From: Pseudoalteromonas sp. R3
Lineage (GTDB): Bacteria; Pseudomonadota; Gammaproteobacteria; Enterobacterales; Alteromonadaceae
Assembly: GCF_004014715.1 (NCBI RefSeq)
Contig: NZ_CP034835.1
Location: forward strand, 3,286,001 to 3,350,000
DNA: 64,000 bases
Direction of reading: 5' to 3'
Position 1 is the stretch's first letter. The number at the start of each line of letters is the position of its first letter. The notes beneath the pieces were generated by a model. That model had not been told where the DNA came from, searched no databases, and was given only the letters and a program-made list of their open reading frames with translations. Below, piece by piece: positions 25,482-34,305 of the stretch. The position numbers and the translations under genes were made by a program.

Positions 25482-26333
25482 TTAAGTAAGTGAGTAATGA
25501 CACTGGACAAGCTGAGGTGTCTGGCTGTGTGACCAGCTCACCGTTGACCAGCTTCCCTGCCAGAGTCCGGGTTGGGTATGGATGTGACTGGCAACGTTAC
25601 GTTGATGTGAGATACCAGCGAGAAGGTTACAGGTAGTCGGTTCACTGAGTACCAATGAGCCCAGGCGACTGCTGTGGACTTGACCCCACAATTGCCCTCG
25701 CTTGCGAACTACGCCATTCCCGCTGTGTGCAGATATATCAGTTCCATCGCAGTGGGAACGCTGGCGGGACAGCCTTATTTGTTTGCCATCTTGCAAGGTA
25801 TAGCGAAAGCCGGACCGATCACTGAGCAAGTCGCCAAACTGACCTGACGAAAGTGCCAGTTCACGAATGTCAAGCTGATAGGTTACCCTGACCAGCTGAC
25901 TTCGAGCCGGTGCACTAAGCTCGCTAAGTTGCGCCAGCCGATTGAGCTGCCACTCTCCGGGGACACTATCAAGGTGCAACTGATAACGGTAAAAGTGCCG
26001 CAGTGACCCCGACTCTTCAATCTGCAATAAGGGCACACCGAGCCAGCCTACTGCCATAGCCAGACTAGCCCGGGTACCCCGGATCCGTTGCCAGCTTAGG
26101 CCCTGCAACAGCACCTCATCCAAATTGTCCAGATAAGGTTCCAGCGGATCCAAGCCATATTCCCATACCAGCCAGGGTAACAGGTTCGGATTGGGGTGAG
26201 ACTTAAACCCTCTCAGCAGTGAAATGCCTGTTTCCAGTGTCTGAGTGAGTTGTCCGTGCTGATCCAGCGTCCATTGCAATGTGGTGTGATTGGGTGGCAC
26301 TAAGGGCGTATTCGGAGTTAAGTTTTCAGACAT
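25482..26333 (-). CDS. I: Baseplate wedge protein I (cassette 2, divergent)
   Basis: 283 residues. The family core is only partly kept: HPNPNLLPWLVWEYGLDPLE replaces the WDPxxCPxxLLPWLAW form, with IRGTRASLAMAVGWLGV corresponding to the HxxKGTxxAxxxAL segment. The C-terminal 110 residues (QLWGQVHSSRLGSLVLSEPT) differ from those of the other I proteins. It overlaps the end of J by 16 bp. Placement after J and before the fibre-base gene supports the I assignment. Confidence 0.75.
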   Translation of the reverse strand: MSENLTPNTPLVPPNHTTLQWTLDQHGQLTQTLETGISLLRGFKSHPNPNLLPWLVWEYGLDPLEPYLDNLDEVLLQGLSWQRIRGTRASLAMAVGWLGVPLLQIEESGSLRHFYRYQLHLDSVPGEWQLNRLAQLSELSAPARSQLVRVTYQLDIRELALSSGQFGDLLSDRSGFRYTLQDGKQIRLSRQRSHCDGTDISAHSGNGVVRKRGQLWGQVHSSRLGSLVLSEPTTCNLLAGISHQRNVASHIHTQPGLWQGSWSTVSWSHSQTPQLVQCHYSLT

Positions 26334-27154
26334 AAGCTTACCTGCTTGAGCTGGACATATTGATTTGCCGCAACCTCAACCAAAGTGGCCGGCGTATGGA
26401 TCTCCACGTGCTTAATACCTGCGACATGCAACTGCGCACTAAGCCAGCTGGGGGTCATCACTGTGCCCAACGCCAGCTCAGTCTGCCATGCGGCACGTAG
26501 CTTACTTTCCAGTTGTTCAAACACCCGTAATGGGGTATTTGGATTGAGATAAATATCAGCGTGGACATCCACCTCAATGGCCTCAGCCAGCTCAACCTCT
26601 ACCGTATCTGTCAGTACTTTGACTTCATCGCTGAGTACATAGCTTCGAACCTCTTGTAATGCCGATGTAGGCTCCTGTTCGGTATGAAAGAGCACCGCCA
26701 CCCTTACCTTACCGGGCTCGGGACTGTCGACTTCCACATCGCGGATCGCGCTGGGAGCCGCGGTCAGAGCTGCATTGCGATAGTGATCTTTACTGCCCGC
26801 CGTGCTGGATGCCAGTGTCTTTTGTCGGATCCGCTGGCGAAACCCGCTATCAGCTTCATTTGCCGCCCGCAGAACACCGTAGAACAACCCCAGCTGATCC
26901 AGGTCGGCATCCTGTGCAGTCGCCAGTAAGTTCGACTGCACCGCCTCATTAATACGCTGGCGTAGCAGTAATTCACGGTAACTCTCGACCTGCAGGCACA
27001 CCGATAACGGGTCGCTTTGCAGGGACAGTGCGTCTGCATACTGAGGCGCAAGGGCTTTAAACCGCGCCACCCGCGCCTGATAAATGTCTTCAAATTCAAT
27101 AGATTCTAAAATATCGGGCGCAGGAAGCGCCGTAAAATCGAAAAGATCGGTCAT
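26318..27154 (-). CDS. J: Baseplate wedge protein J (cassette 2)
   Basis: 278 residues. It has LPAPDILESIEFEDIYQ, LQSDPLSVCLQVESYRELLL, AQDADLDQLGLFYGVLRAAN and SGFRQRIRQKTL. It also keeps the TASSTAGSKDHYRNAALTAA-type turn that precedes the beta domain. It is intact and begins with a GAGG site 67 bp after cassette 3. It is slightly shorter than J of cassette 1. Confidence 0.86.
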   Translation of the reverse strand: MTDLFDFTALPAPDILESIEFEDIYQARVARFKALAPQYADALSLQSDPLSVCLQVESYRELLLRQRINEAVQSNLLATAQDADLDQLGLFYGVLRAANEADSGFRQRIRQKTLASSTAGSKDHYRNAALTAAPSAIRDVEVDSPEPGKVRVAVLFHTEQEPTSALQEVRSYVLSDEVKVLTDTVEVELAEAIEVDVHADIYLNPNTPLRVFEQLESKLRAAWQTELALGTVMTPSWLSAQLHVAGIKHVEIHTPATLVEVAANQYVQLKQVSLCLKT

Positions 27155-27220
27155 GGAGTGCCTCAGGGTGAGTAAAGGCTGCCTTAGAGACTGCCTTGAA
27201 GTGCTTCTGGAATGGAGTGA

Positions 27221-27580
27221 TTAGGATGCTAAAATCTCAGACACCCCTTTGGCGCGGTTTTGAATATCAGACAAAACCACCTCCGTCCCTTTTTGTTGAT
27301 AGGGAAAATATAGGGCACCAGAATCAACTTGCTCACTGATTGTACCAATAAGATCGACACAGTTTTGTGCCGTGGGTTTAATGTCATCCAGAGAATTTGC
27401 ACTGGCAATTGCAGACACCAGTTTGGAAAGCTCCACCAATAACAAATGGGCCGTATCTGAAGTCGTACCTAACAGTGACTCACTGTCGCCGACTTGTTGC
27501 GTGATTTGGCCACGTTTAACTTGCTTTTCCAGGCTTGCCAGTATGGCCTGATGTGCTTCTGGGGTTGGAATTTGATCCAT
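27221..27580 (-). CDS. Small accessory protein, family with 30667 gene (cassette 3)
   Basis: 119 residues; the ATG at 27580 is chosen because it falls after the fibre stop, whereas the open frame runs further upstream inside the fibre gene. Shared positions with the cassette 4 paralogue are clear: LGTTSDTAHLLLVELSKLVS, DDIKP, FPYQQKG and RAKGV. It is all-helical with no signal peptide. It occupies the chaperone place after the fibre, so I infer a fibre-assembly role for a family I cannot name. Confidence 0.65.
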   Translation of the reverse strand: MDQIPTPEAHQAILASLEKQVKRGQITQQVGDSESLLGTTSDTAHLLLVELSKLVSAIASANSLDDIKPTAQNCVDLIGTISEQVDSGALYFPYQQKGTEVVLSDIQNRAKGVSEILAS

Positions 27581-27590
27581 TTCGATACTC

Positions 27591-28319
27591 CTATACTTTG
27601 ATATGCGGATAGTTAACAACGCGGTCAACGGCAAATGTCGTGTTTCCACCAAAATCGACGATGTTTTGTGGCTGCTTGTCAGCCGGAACCTGAGGGCTGA
27701 CTGCGTTGACAAAACGAACAAAAAGCCGAGTATAGGGGTGTAGTCCGGCAATACTCAGACAGGGGATCATCACCATCTTAGCGCAACTATTCCATCCACC
27801 AGTTGTGTAAACAGTTGCGCCCTGAGCCTCTATTGCTGCATCGATCTGCTCACTGTTCGCATGTTCATTTGCCAGTACGAACTGCATATTAGAACGACTC
27901 CAGTCCGCGGCATATTGGGTGGGAGACTCTGAGTAACCAGGCTCATAGCTGTAGCCATTTTTTAAATGGACTCGCGTTAAAGCGCCTGCTACCGGATATT
28001 GGTGATAACCAATACCACTTACAGGCACAAGCTTCCACTTAGACATATGTGGCTGTTGTGGATCGGCCTCAATCTCCATAGATGCTTTAGAGTGCGCAAC
28101 ACCATCATAATAATTGATACGCATGTCCGAATGACTGGCAGCCAGGTTAGCGATGGCCTGGTCCATACGTGCCTCAGCACTGGCGACTGTGGCGTTAATC
28201 GCGCCTATTTTTCCAGTGACAGTTTGGGTCAGCGTGTTGTTTGACGCCACCAGCTCTCCATTGGTTTGCTGCAATGCAGCGATACGCTGATCCAGCGACA
28301 TAGTTTGTGAATTACTCAT
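27591..28319 (-). CDS. Tail fibre (cassette 3)
   Basis: 242 residues. The N-terminal about 70 are a heptad-rich stalk (LTQTVTGKIGAINATVASAE, ARMDQAIANLAASHSDM). The rest is beta-rich with several Cys and Tyr/Trp residues (WNSCAKMVMIPCLSIAGLHP) and would form the tip. It starts 3 bases after the fibre-base gene with an AGGAG site. The tip shows no resemblance to the tips of the other cassettes, so binding specificity probably differs. Confidence 0.72.
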   Translation of the reverse strand: MSNSQTMSLDQRIAALQQTNGELVASNNTLTQTVTGKIGAINATVASAEARMDQAIANLAASHSDMRINYYDGVAHSKASMEIEADPQQPHMSKWKLVPVSGIGYHQYPVAGALTRVHLKNGYSYEPGYSESPTQYAADWSRSNMQFVLANEHANSEQIDAAIEAQGATVYTTGGWNSCAKMVMIPCLSIAGLHPYTRLFVRFVNAVSPQVPADKQPQNIVDFGGNTTFAVDRVVNYPHIKV

Positions 28320-28321
28320 AG

Positions 28322-28876
28322 TTACACTCCTAGTTCGAGTAAACGGTCGTTAAATTGAATTTGTCTGTGGTTTGACTGCAGCTGGGCAATGGCCATACTG
28401 GTTTGCGCTTCGGTCATGGCCACAAATTCGGGGGTGTAAAACAGGTTCAGATCCCCGCTGGTACTGACGGTCAAATGCTCAAAGGGCACCGCCGTTAATG
28501 TCAGGTCAAAGCCCTGTACAACGCGGGCAACCGGAGTCTGATAGAACAGTACATGCTCCGGGTGCGACCAGATGGCAAATAGCGTTTTCTGCGCATCATC
28601 AGAGTGATCGTTGAGATAAAAACCTACTTCACGAACCGCGTATTGCGTATCATCGGTAAATACGCCGGACAAATGAAACTGGCCATCGCCGACCACGCGA
28701 CCATCGGTGACCGGCACGTTGTTACGCTCATTTTGCAGGCGCGTCTGAGTGCGATTGGGCACATAGCCTTTGTCGCCCACGCCGATGCGCCCGATCTCTA
28801 ATTGAATGCCATGGGTCTGGGCATTCACGGCGGCATTGATCCCCGCCTGGGTAATAATGGGTGTATAGATACTCAT
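28322..28876 (-). CDS. Fibre-base protein (cassette 3)
   Basis: 184 residues. It has TQAGINAAVNAQTHGIQLEI, IGVGDKGYVPNRTQTRLQNE, REVGFYLND, LFAIWSHPEHVLFYQ and a C-terminal helix ending QLQSNHRQIQFNDRLLELG. This is the same layout as the proteins at 16468 and 31990 and the gpH N-terminal region. It connects fibre to baseplate. Confidence 0.8.
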   Translation of the reverse strand: MSIYTPIITQAGINAAVNAQTHGIQLEIGRIGVGDKGYVPNRTQTRLQNERNNVPVTDGRVVGDGQFHLSGVFTDDTQYAVREVGFYLNDHSDDAQKTLFAIWSHPEHVLFYQTPVARVVQGFDLTLTAVPFEHLTVSTSGDLNLFYTPEFVAMTEAQTSMAIAQLQSNHRQIQFNDRLLELGV

Positions 28877-28883
28877 AGGTTGC

Positions 28884-29606
28884 CTAAACAGTTATCATCA
28901 TGACCTGTTGCAGCTGTGTCGTGGCCATCCCATTGGCCACCCACACCGCGCTACTCAGTTGCATCTGGGCAGACTGACTTAAGCGGCTTGTCGACACAGA
29001 CAAAGACTGTGCCGCTCCTGACAGGTATATTGATGAAGGTGAAAAAGAAAAATCGTATAGTTCAGACCACCGCCCCGTCTGAGCGCTCAGTGAGTTTGCG
29101 CCCGAAGCCAGACCAAGCGTCTTATGTTGCATCACACCAACACTAAACTGGATCTGACTACGACATGGTTTAGTGGCCGCCACGGTTTGCCATAGCTGGG
29201 CCTGAAGCTTAGGCGTTAGCAGGGTGTTGCCCTGCGGGTCGAGGTTGTCATGGGCCAGTGCCAGTAACTCAGCACTGTGCGGCACGCTGCCGGTTTGCCA
29301 CCACTCTTGCAACTCGACACTGGCATTCAGGCTATTCAGAGACTGCTTAATTGCCCCGACGGTGCCTTTGATCCTGTGATTAGGTACGCTGTCGGCAATG
29401 ACCTGACGCTGAATATGCTCGGGCCAGAGGCTATCCCAGCTATCTACGCTGAGCCCATCGGCCAGCCAGGGCAAAAAATGCGCCGGGCAGCGCCACGGAT
29501 CCCAAATTTGCGAAATGGGCACAGGCACCTTAGAAATACGACTTCCAGCCTTATCCAGTGCTTGCTCAAATTCGCTGGCCTGACAGGGCAAGAGTGATTC
29601 AGACAT
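28884..29606 (-). CDS. I: Baseplate wedge protein I (cassette 3)
   Basis: About 240 residues from the ATG at 29606, which overlaps the J stop by 8 bp. The core IWDPWRCPAHFLPWLADGLS and VDSWDSLWPEHIQ with HRIKGTVGAIKQSLNSLN is well preserved. The C-terminal 70 residues are Ser/Gln/Ala-rich with repeat character (SGANSLSAQTGRWSELYDFS, SGAAQSLSVSTSRLSQSAQ). The N-terminal region is shorter than in cassette 1. Confidence 0.84.
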   Translation of the reverse strand: MSESLLPCQASEFEQALDKAGSRISKVPVPISQIWDPWRCPAHFLPWLADGLSVDSWDSLWPEHIQRQVIADSVPNHRIKGTVGAIKQSLNSLNASVELQEWWQTGSVPHSAELLALAHDNLDPQGNTLLTPKLQAQLWQTVAATKPCRSQIQFSVGVMQHKTLGLASGANSLSAQTGRWSELYDFSFSPSSIYLSGAAQSLSVSTSRLSQSAQMQLSSAVWVANGMATTQLQQVMMITV

Positions 29607-30587
29607 GCTCGCCTCCGATGTCGACCTCAATCGCAGTGCAATAAGCGGCTTCATCCTGCGCTACCGCGATGTCCCACTGAGGCTCCAGTAACTCAACCCG
29701 CTGAACCCCTTCGCGGTGCAGTACCGCATACAGGGCTGACAGCGAAATGTCATGGCCGAGTTTGTAGTGTTCAGAGAGCCACCCTGCGGTAGTGTCTAAT
29801 GCCTTCTGTTGGATGGCATTGCTATCCATACCGGGATAAAGATACAAACGCGCATTAATGGTAAACGGCTTTATTGTTGCGGATTTCACCCGCACCCGAT
29901 CGGTCAGTGGACGGATCTCATCCTGATTGAGATACGTCTGCACTGTATTCAGTAAAGTGTCTGATGCCAGACCCGAGCCTTCATCACTGAGGATAGTCAC
30001 TGCCACATCACCCGGCATCGGCTCGCTCAATCCCGCGTTTGATGTACAGTTCAGTACGAATGCGCTTGTCGCGTTGCCATCAGTCACTGAAGCACGCTCA
30101 AATTCAGGTGCGGATACATACACATCCCGTACCTTTGGCGATGCTTTCAAGGCGTGAAACACATAAGCGCCGGCTGGTCCTGCGGTGCTGAATCCTTCCA
30201 GCGCCAGACGAATTCGCTCGCGATAGCGCTCATCACTTTCATACTGGGGGGAACAGGCGGTGATACAGAGTTATCGCCTGCCAAGAGCATCGCACGACTG
30301 ACTCCAAAGCGCGCGCCCAGGTAATCCAGCTCAGCGCTGCTGGCTTTGGCCAGTAACACCGCTTCGGCCGCCTCATTAATGCGCTGCCTTAAGAGCATTT
30401 CCCGGTAAGCAAAGGCCTCTATGAGCTTTATGGCGGGGTCACTGGCATAATCCAGCCCCCCGCCGTCATAGCGCTGTGAAAAGTCCGCCACGATGGCGGT
30501 TTTTATCTCATCAAAGCTCAGCGGCTCTATCAGTTTTGGCGCAGGTAAACGTGCCATATCTATGGCACTAAAATTGGTCAGAGACAT
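29599..30587 (-). pseudogene. J: Baseplate wedge protein J (cassette 3), frameshifted at a C6 tract
   Basis: The 5' part from the ATG at 30587 (AGGAG site) reads FSAIDMARLPAPKLIEPLSF, SDPAIKLIEAFAYREMLLRQ, LDYLGARFGVSRAML and then loses the frame in a run of six C on the coding strand (G run at 30246-30251). The next frame continues with QYESDERYRERIRLALEGF, STAGPAGAYVFHALKASPKV and a normal J C-terminus to 29599. A seventh C restores one intact J of about 330 residues. The order therefore fits a sequencing error, a recent inactivation, or a phase-variable tract; nothing else in the gene looks decayed. Confidence 0.85.
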
Positions 30588-30666
30588 AGCAGCTCCTGAT
30601 ATTACAAGTTTGGAAATAAAGGCAAAGGGCAGCGCAAGAATGCGGCAGGCGGGCAAGGGTTAAGAA

Positions 30667-31032
30667 TTACAGCAGGTCGTTAACGCCATTGGCGCGGTCA
30701 ATGATCTCCTGTTTTACGGTATCCAGCCCTTTGCTTTGATACGGGAAAGTCAGCTCACCCGTTGCCACTTTGCCTTCAATATCACCAATGGTGGCTTTCA
30801 GTGAAGTCACTGACGCTTTTACGTCGTCTATGTCTTGAGCTGCTGACAGTTTATTGACAAAGCCACTGAGTTCATTGAGTAAAATGTGGGCAATGTCGGT
30901 GGCAGTGCCAACCAATGTGCCATTGTCGGCAATATAATAGTTAATTTGGTTACGTAGCTGGTTACGCTGTTGAGCTTCCTGTACTGTTTGCTGTTGCTCT
31001 AGAGAGCCCAATTCTGCTGTTTGAGTACTCAT
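30667..31032 (-). CDS. Small accessory protein, family with 27221 gene (cassette 4)
   Basis: 121 residues. It shares with the cassette 3 paralogue LVGTATDIAHILLNELSGFV, IDDVKA, IGDIEGKVATGELTFPYQSK and RANGVNDLL. It is Gln-rich at the N-terminus, without signal peptide. It follows the cassette 4 fibre gene and is the last gene of that cassette. Fibre chaperone or particle protein is possible; the family is not recognised. Confidence 0.65.
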   Translation of the reverse strand: MSTQTAELGSLEQQQTVQEAQQRNQLRNQINYYIADNGTLVGTATDIAHILLNELSGFVNKLSAAQDIDDVKASVTSLKATIGDIEGKVATGELTFPYQSKGLDTVKQEIIDRANGVNDLL

Positions 31033-31041
31033 AATTGTTCC

Positions 31042-31647
31042 TTATGCCTGATCTGCCGGTGATACTGTTACATCATCTTCAGGTGAGAAAATAACCTGGA
31101 TATCTCCATGCTTAATGAGCCTGTATCCTCCCATTTGCATTGTGTCTACGCTTATTGTTAGAAAATAAGTATCCGTGAAAGAAAGGCGACAATACACATG
31201 CTCATCTTTTCCTCGGTATAAGGATGGCGCATGCGTACCAGTACATTGAGTATTGGTTAGCTTGTTACCATTTTTATAGCAGTAACCTACAAAGGTTGCC
31301 GATACGGCTTTGCTCTCACCATAGGCATACCCTGACACTGTAATGTGAAACATCTGGTTGTCTTCAGATACCTTAAAAGGCAGCTTTAAATGAACATTGG
31401 TTTCTAAGCGTTCACCCGTGAAGGCATTGGCTACTCCAATCGCACGGGTGCCCATTGTTCCATCACCGATAATCCTAAGATCATCCAGCGAACTATCCAC
31501 TCGGGCCTTTTGTTGTGCAACAAAGTTATTCACTTCCGTCATTTTGCTGCTAACGGCGCTATCAATACTCTGAATTTTGTTGTCTACCGTGCTGGTCAGC
31601 GCTTCTGACGCTTCAACCAGGCTGGCAATATCGTGTTCTAATGCCAT
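31042..31647 (-). CDS. Tail fibre (cassette 4)
   Basis: 201 residues. The N-terminal about 65 residues form a coiled coil (LTSTVDNKIQSIDSAVSSKM, FVAQQKARVDSSLDDL) parallel to those in cassettes 1 and 3. The C-terminal 130 residues are beta-rich (FHITVSGYAYGESKAVSATF, HVYCRLSFTDTYFLTISVD) and unrecognised. Its tip coding region is A+T-rich relative to neighbours, as for the cassette 2 tip. GGAGAG precedes the ATG. Confidence 0.7.
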   Translation of the reverse strand: MALEHDIASLVEASEALTSTVDNKIQSIDSAVSSKMTEVNNFVAQQKARVDSSLDDLRIIGDGTMGTRAIGVANAFTGERLETNVHLKLPFKVSEDNQMFHITVSGYAYGESKAVSATFVGYCYKNGNKLTNTQCTGTHAPSLYRGKDEHVYCRLSFTDTYFLTISVDTMQMGGYRLIKHGDIQVIFSPEDDVTVSPADQA

Positions 31648-31689
31648 ACATCTCTCCGTTTAAAATTGGAATTAAAAAGTTAAATAAAA

Positions 31690-31956
31690 TTAGGTTCTTG
31701 GAAACTGTGCTTTAATGGTGTTGCGTGCCCCCAGCCAGCGTTCACGGGCTTTACCCGCCTGTGGGCTATGCTCGCCATATTCCGCGCAGGCAGCCAGAAA
31801 CTGAAAGGCCAGGCCATCACTGTGTTGTTGATAAGCCTGCACCCGGGCGGCATCCACCTGCGCCTGGTGTTGCAGCGCTTTGGCTTGTTTGAGTAATTTG
31901 ATGGCCTCTTCGGCCAGCTGTTGTGCTCGCTCAGGAGCCGTTTTGTACTGAGTCAT
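31690..31956 (-). CDS. Small helical protein (cassette 4)
   Basis: 88 residues, almost entirely helical: QLAEEAIKLLKQAKALQHQA then FLAACAEYGEHSPQAGKARE. It lies between the fibre-base and fibre genes, a place empty in cassettes 1 and 3. It may be a stalk extension or linker between base and fibre. No family recognised. Confidence 0.55.
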   Translation of the reverse strand: MTQYKTAPERAQQLAEEAIKLLKQAKALQHQAQVDAARVQAYQQHSDGLAFQFLAACAEYGEHSPQAGKARERWLGARNTIKAQFPRT

Positions 31957-31989
31957 AATGGTGCCTCCTTGTTTATTCTGCTCAGGCGC

Positions 31990-32547
31990 CTAAAGCACGC
32001 CCTGATCCATCAATGCAAACTTCATTTTCAGGTGACGATGCATATTGCCAATTTGTGCCTTGCCCATTTTGGCAAGCTCTGGTGCGACCAAAATATTGAA
32101 CTCAACTCCCTGGTCGATCACCGTGATTGAGTCCGAAGGCACACCCGTAAGGGCCAGGTCAAATGCCAGCAGCAATTCAACATCGTTGGATTTATATGCA
32201 ATTGATTCAGTCGGGGAAGAATACACAGCGAACAACACATGCTGAATTTCGCCATTGACTTCCTCTTCGGTGTAGAAGCCGATTTCGTTAACGAAAAACC
32301 CCTCACCTGCGATCGGCTCAGCGTCACGCACAGTCAGATGTAACTGTTTGCCATCGGCCAGGGTTTTGGCACTGGCCAGCTCCAGTCTGTACTTTTCATC
32401 CTGTAAACGGGTGATCCCCTCATGTGGCTGATAGCTGCCACTGCCCAGACCTACTTTGCTGATTTTGGCTTTAAAGCCACCTTGTTGCGCCCTGAACAGC
32501 GCCGATAACCCGGCCGAGGTGATCACGGGTTGTAGTAAAATGCTCAT
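31990..32547 (-). CDS. Fibre-base protein (cassette 4)
   Basis: 185 residues: TSAGLSALFRAQQGGFKAKI, VGLGSGSYQPHEGITRLQDE, NEIGFYTEEE, LFAVYSSPTESIAYKS and an ending AQIGNMHRHLKMKFALMDQG. It has the same plan as the 16468 and 28322 proteins. A strong AAAGGAG site precedes the ATG. Confidence 0.82.
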   Translation of the reverse strand: MSILLQPVITSAGLSALFRAQQGGFKAKISKVGLGSGSYQPHEGITRLQDEKYRLELASAKTLADGKQLHLTVRDAEPIAGEGFFVNEIGFYTEEEVNGEIQHVLFAVYSSPTESIAYKSNDVELLLAFDLALTGVPSDSITVIDQGVEFNILVAPELAKMGKAQIGNMHRHLKMKFALMDQGVL

Positions 32548-32562
32548 TGTTAAAAAACTCCT

Positions 32563-33474
32563 TTACGCAGAAACGCTAAGCGTGCCGTAGCAACGCACAG
32601 CACTCACCCGGCGGCGACTGATGTGCATCACCGCAGCAGCGCAACTGCGACTATTAATAAACTCATCGGGAATACGCTGCTCTGTCAACCCTCTGAAACG
32701 AACGACCTGCACAGGCTTACGAGTCATGCACATTGCCTGACGTAAACCACATTGCCACGCTCGGTGGCGCAGTTTATCCACTGCGCTGCGGTGTCTGAGC
32801 ACCTGATAGCGCGCGCGTGATAAGTTGCCAGCCACAGACAGCCCAACCTGGCTATCTCGCTGTTTGGCTTTGTCACCAATACACGGCTCGACCGCCCCAT
32901 ACACACGCTTGTGCGTAACCGGATGAATAATTCCGCCCACCGCCGCATGACTTGCCATTTTCATTCCCACCAGAAAATCAAAGTGGGCCTTTTGCGGCTT
33001 GGTCTGATTAGTCACCCGATAAATGGCGTCATACAGAGCCTGGTCGAGTTTGATGGCCCGGCTGGTGTAAGGCAGCGCATTGGCCCAGGCAACAAAAACA
33101 AAGGTATGTGGCTCTTTGCTCAGGTATGGCGCCAGATAGACATCGTCCGTCTGTTCAAACCATTCGAAAAACTCAAGCTCCAGACCCAGAGAGGACAGAG
33201 CCCGCTTCACCGCACCGACTGTGCCCTTGTGTTTATGGATGGGTACTGAGCGCGCGATCAACGCCCGCTTGGTTTCCACCGACCAGTTTTCGTCCCACTC
33301 ATCAACCGACAATGACCACGCCAGCCAGGGCAGCAGTGACTCAGGACAGTGTTGTGGATCCCATAGGGTGGCTATGTGCTCAGGAATGATGCCTCGTCCA
33401 TCAGACGTCGAGTTCAGTAAGCCTCGCTCCAGTGCGCTCGATCCAGGCGGTAGCAACTTTGGTGTTTCACTCAC
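32563..33474 (-). CDS. I: Baseplate wedge protein I (cassette 4)
   Basis: 303 residues, the longest intact I. The core LWDPQHCPESLLPWLAWSLS, VDEWDENWSVETKRALIA and HKHKGTVGAVKRALSSLGLE is canonical. The C-terminal about 110 residues are Arg- and Cys-containing (VYGAVEPCIGDKAKQRDSQV, then SRSCAAAVMHISRRRVSAVR), unlike the other I proteins. It starts 9 bp after J. The C-terminal differences suggest each I is matched to its own fibre-base protein. Confidence 0.86.
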   Translation of the reverse strand: MSETPKLLPPGSSALERGLLNSTSDGRGIIPEHIATLWDPQHCPESLLPWLAWSLSVDEWDENWSVETKRALIARSVPIHKHKGTVGAVKRALSSLGLELEFFEWFEQTDDVYLAPYLSKEPHTFVFVAWANALPYTSRAIKLDQALYDAIYRVTNQTKPQKAHFDFLVGMKMASHAAVGGIIHPVTHKRVYGAVEPCIGDKAKQRDSQVGLSVAGNLSRARYQVLRHRSAVDKLRHRAWQCGLRQAMCMTRKPVQVVRFRGLTEQRIPDEFINSRSCAAAVMHISRRRVSAVRCYGTLSVSA

Positions 33475-33483
33475 AACCCCCTC

Positions 33484-34305
33484 CTAGAAAAAACTCAGTT
33501 GTAGCGACAGGCTTACCGCCCCAGTCACGCTGGGCGTAATATCATCAGCCGGAGACAACAACTTAATTTTGCGGACGCCCCCCTGGTGCAACATATCGAT
33601 AATGGCTGAATGGGGGACCTCTTTACCCAGGCGGGTGTGCTGCTGATTAAAGACATCCAGTGCCGTATCAATTGCTAACCTGACCTGAGCTTCACTGACA
33701 CCTGGATTAAGGTAAAGATGTGCCTCAACGAGCGTGTTTGTGGGCCTGACTACCGAAACCTGCACCTGATCGGTTAATGGCCGAATATCCTCGTGATTTA
33801 GATGCGCAGACACCGCCGCTTGCACTGATGCAGTATCACTTCCGGATTCTGTTAGCACCGTGATATCGACCACGCCTGGCGTATTGGACTGTACATATAC
33901 ATCGCGCACTCTGGCGTCGGCCGACATAGCCTGAAACTGATAAGCACCGGCGGTACCAGCCATGCTGTGACTTTCCAGCGATAATGGCACTCGGGCACGA
34001 TATCGTTCATCACTTTCCCCTTCAGCACGGCTCACCCCAAACAAGACGCCCAAATGATCCAGATTACTGCCGGTAGCAAAAGCCAGCATCACAGCGTGAG
34101 CCGCATCATTTACTCTTTGTCTGAGCAACAGCTCACGATAAGCGGCCACTTCCAGCACTTTCACCGCAGGATCTGAGGCCAGTAAAGCCTGCTCGGGTAT
34201 CTGATCCGTCAAAGCTGTCATCAGCTGTGCGCGGATCTCCTCATAATTAAGCGTTTCTATCACTTCTGGCGGTGCCAGGCGTGACAGGTCAATCGCAGTG
34301 TTCAT
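33484..34305 (-). CDS. J: Baseplate wedge protein J (cassette 4)
   Basis: 273 residues from the ATG at 34305 (GAGGAAA site); the open frame extends to 34347 without a better signal. It has LSRLAPPEVIETLNYEEIRA, ASDPAVKVLEVAAYRELLLR, ATGSNLDHLGVLFGVSRAEG, ESDERYRARVPLSL and MAGTAGAYQFQAMSADARVR. It is intact and first of the four J genes in transcription order. Confidence 0.88.
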   Translation of the reverse strand: MNTAIDLSRLAPPEVIETLNYEEIRAQLMTALTDQIPEQALLASDPAVKVLEVAAYRELLLRQRVNDAAHAVMLAFATGSNLDHLGVLFGVSRAEGESDERYRARVPLSLESHSMAGTAGAYQFQAMSADARVRDVYVQSNTPGVVDITVLTESGSDTASVQAAVSAHLNHEDIRPLTDQVQVSVVRPTNTLVEAHLYLNPGVSEAQVRLAIDTALDVFNQQHTRLGKEVPHSAIIDMLHQGGVRKIKLLSPADDITPSVTGAVSLSLQLSFF

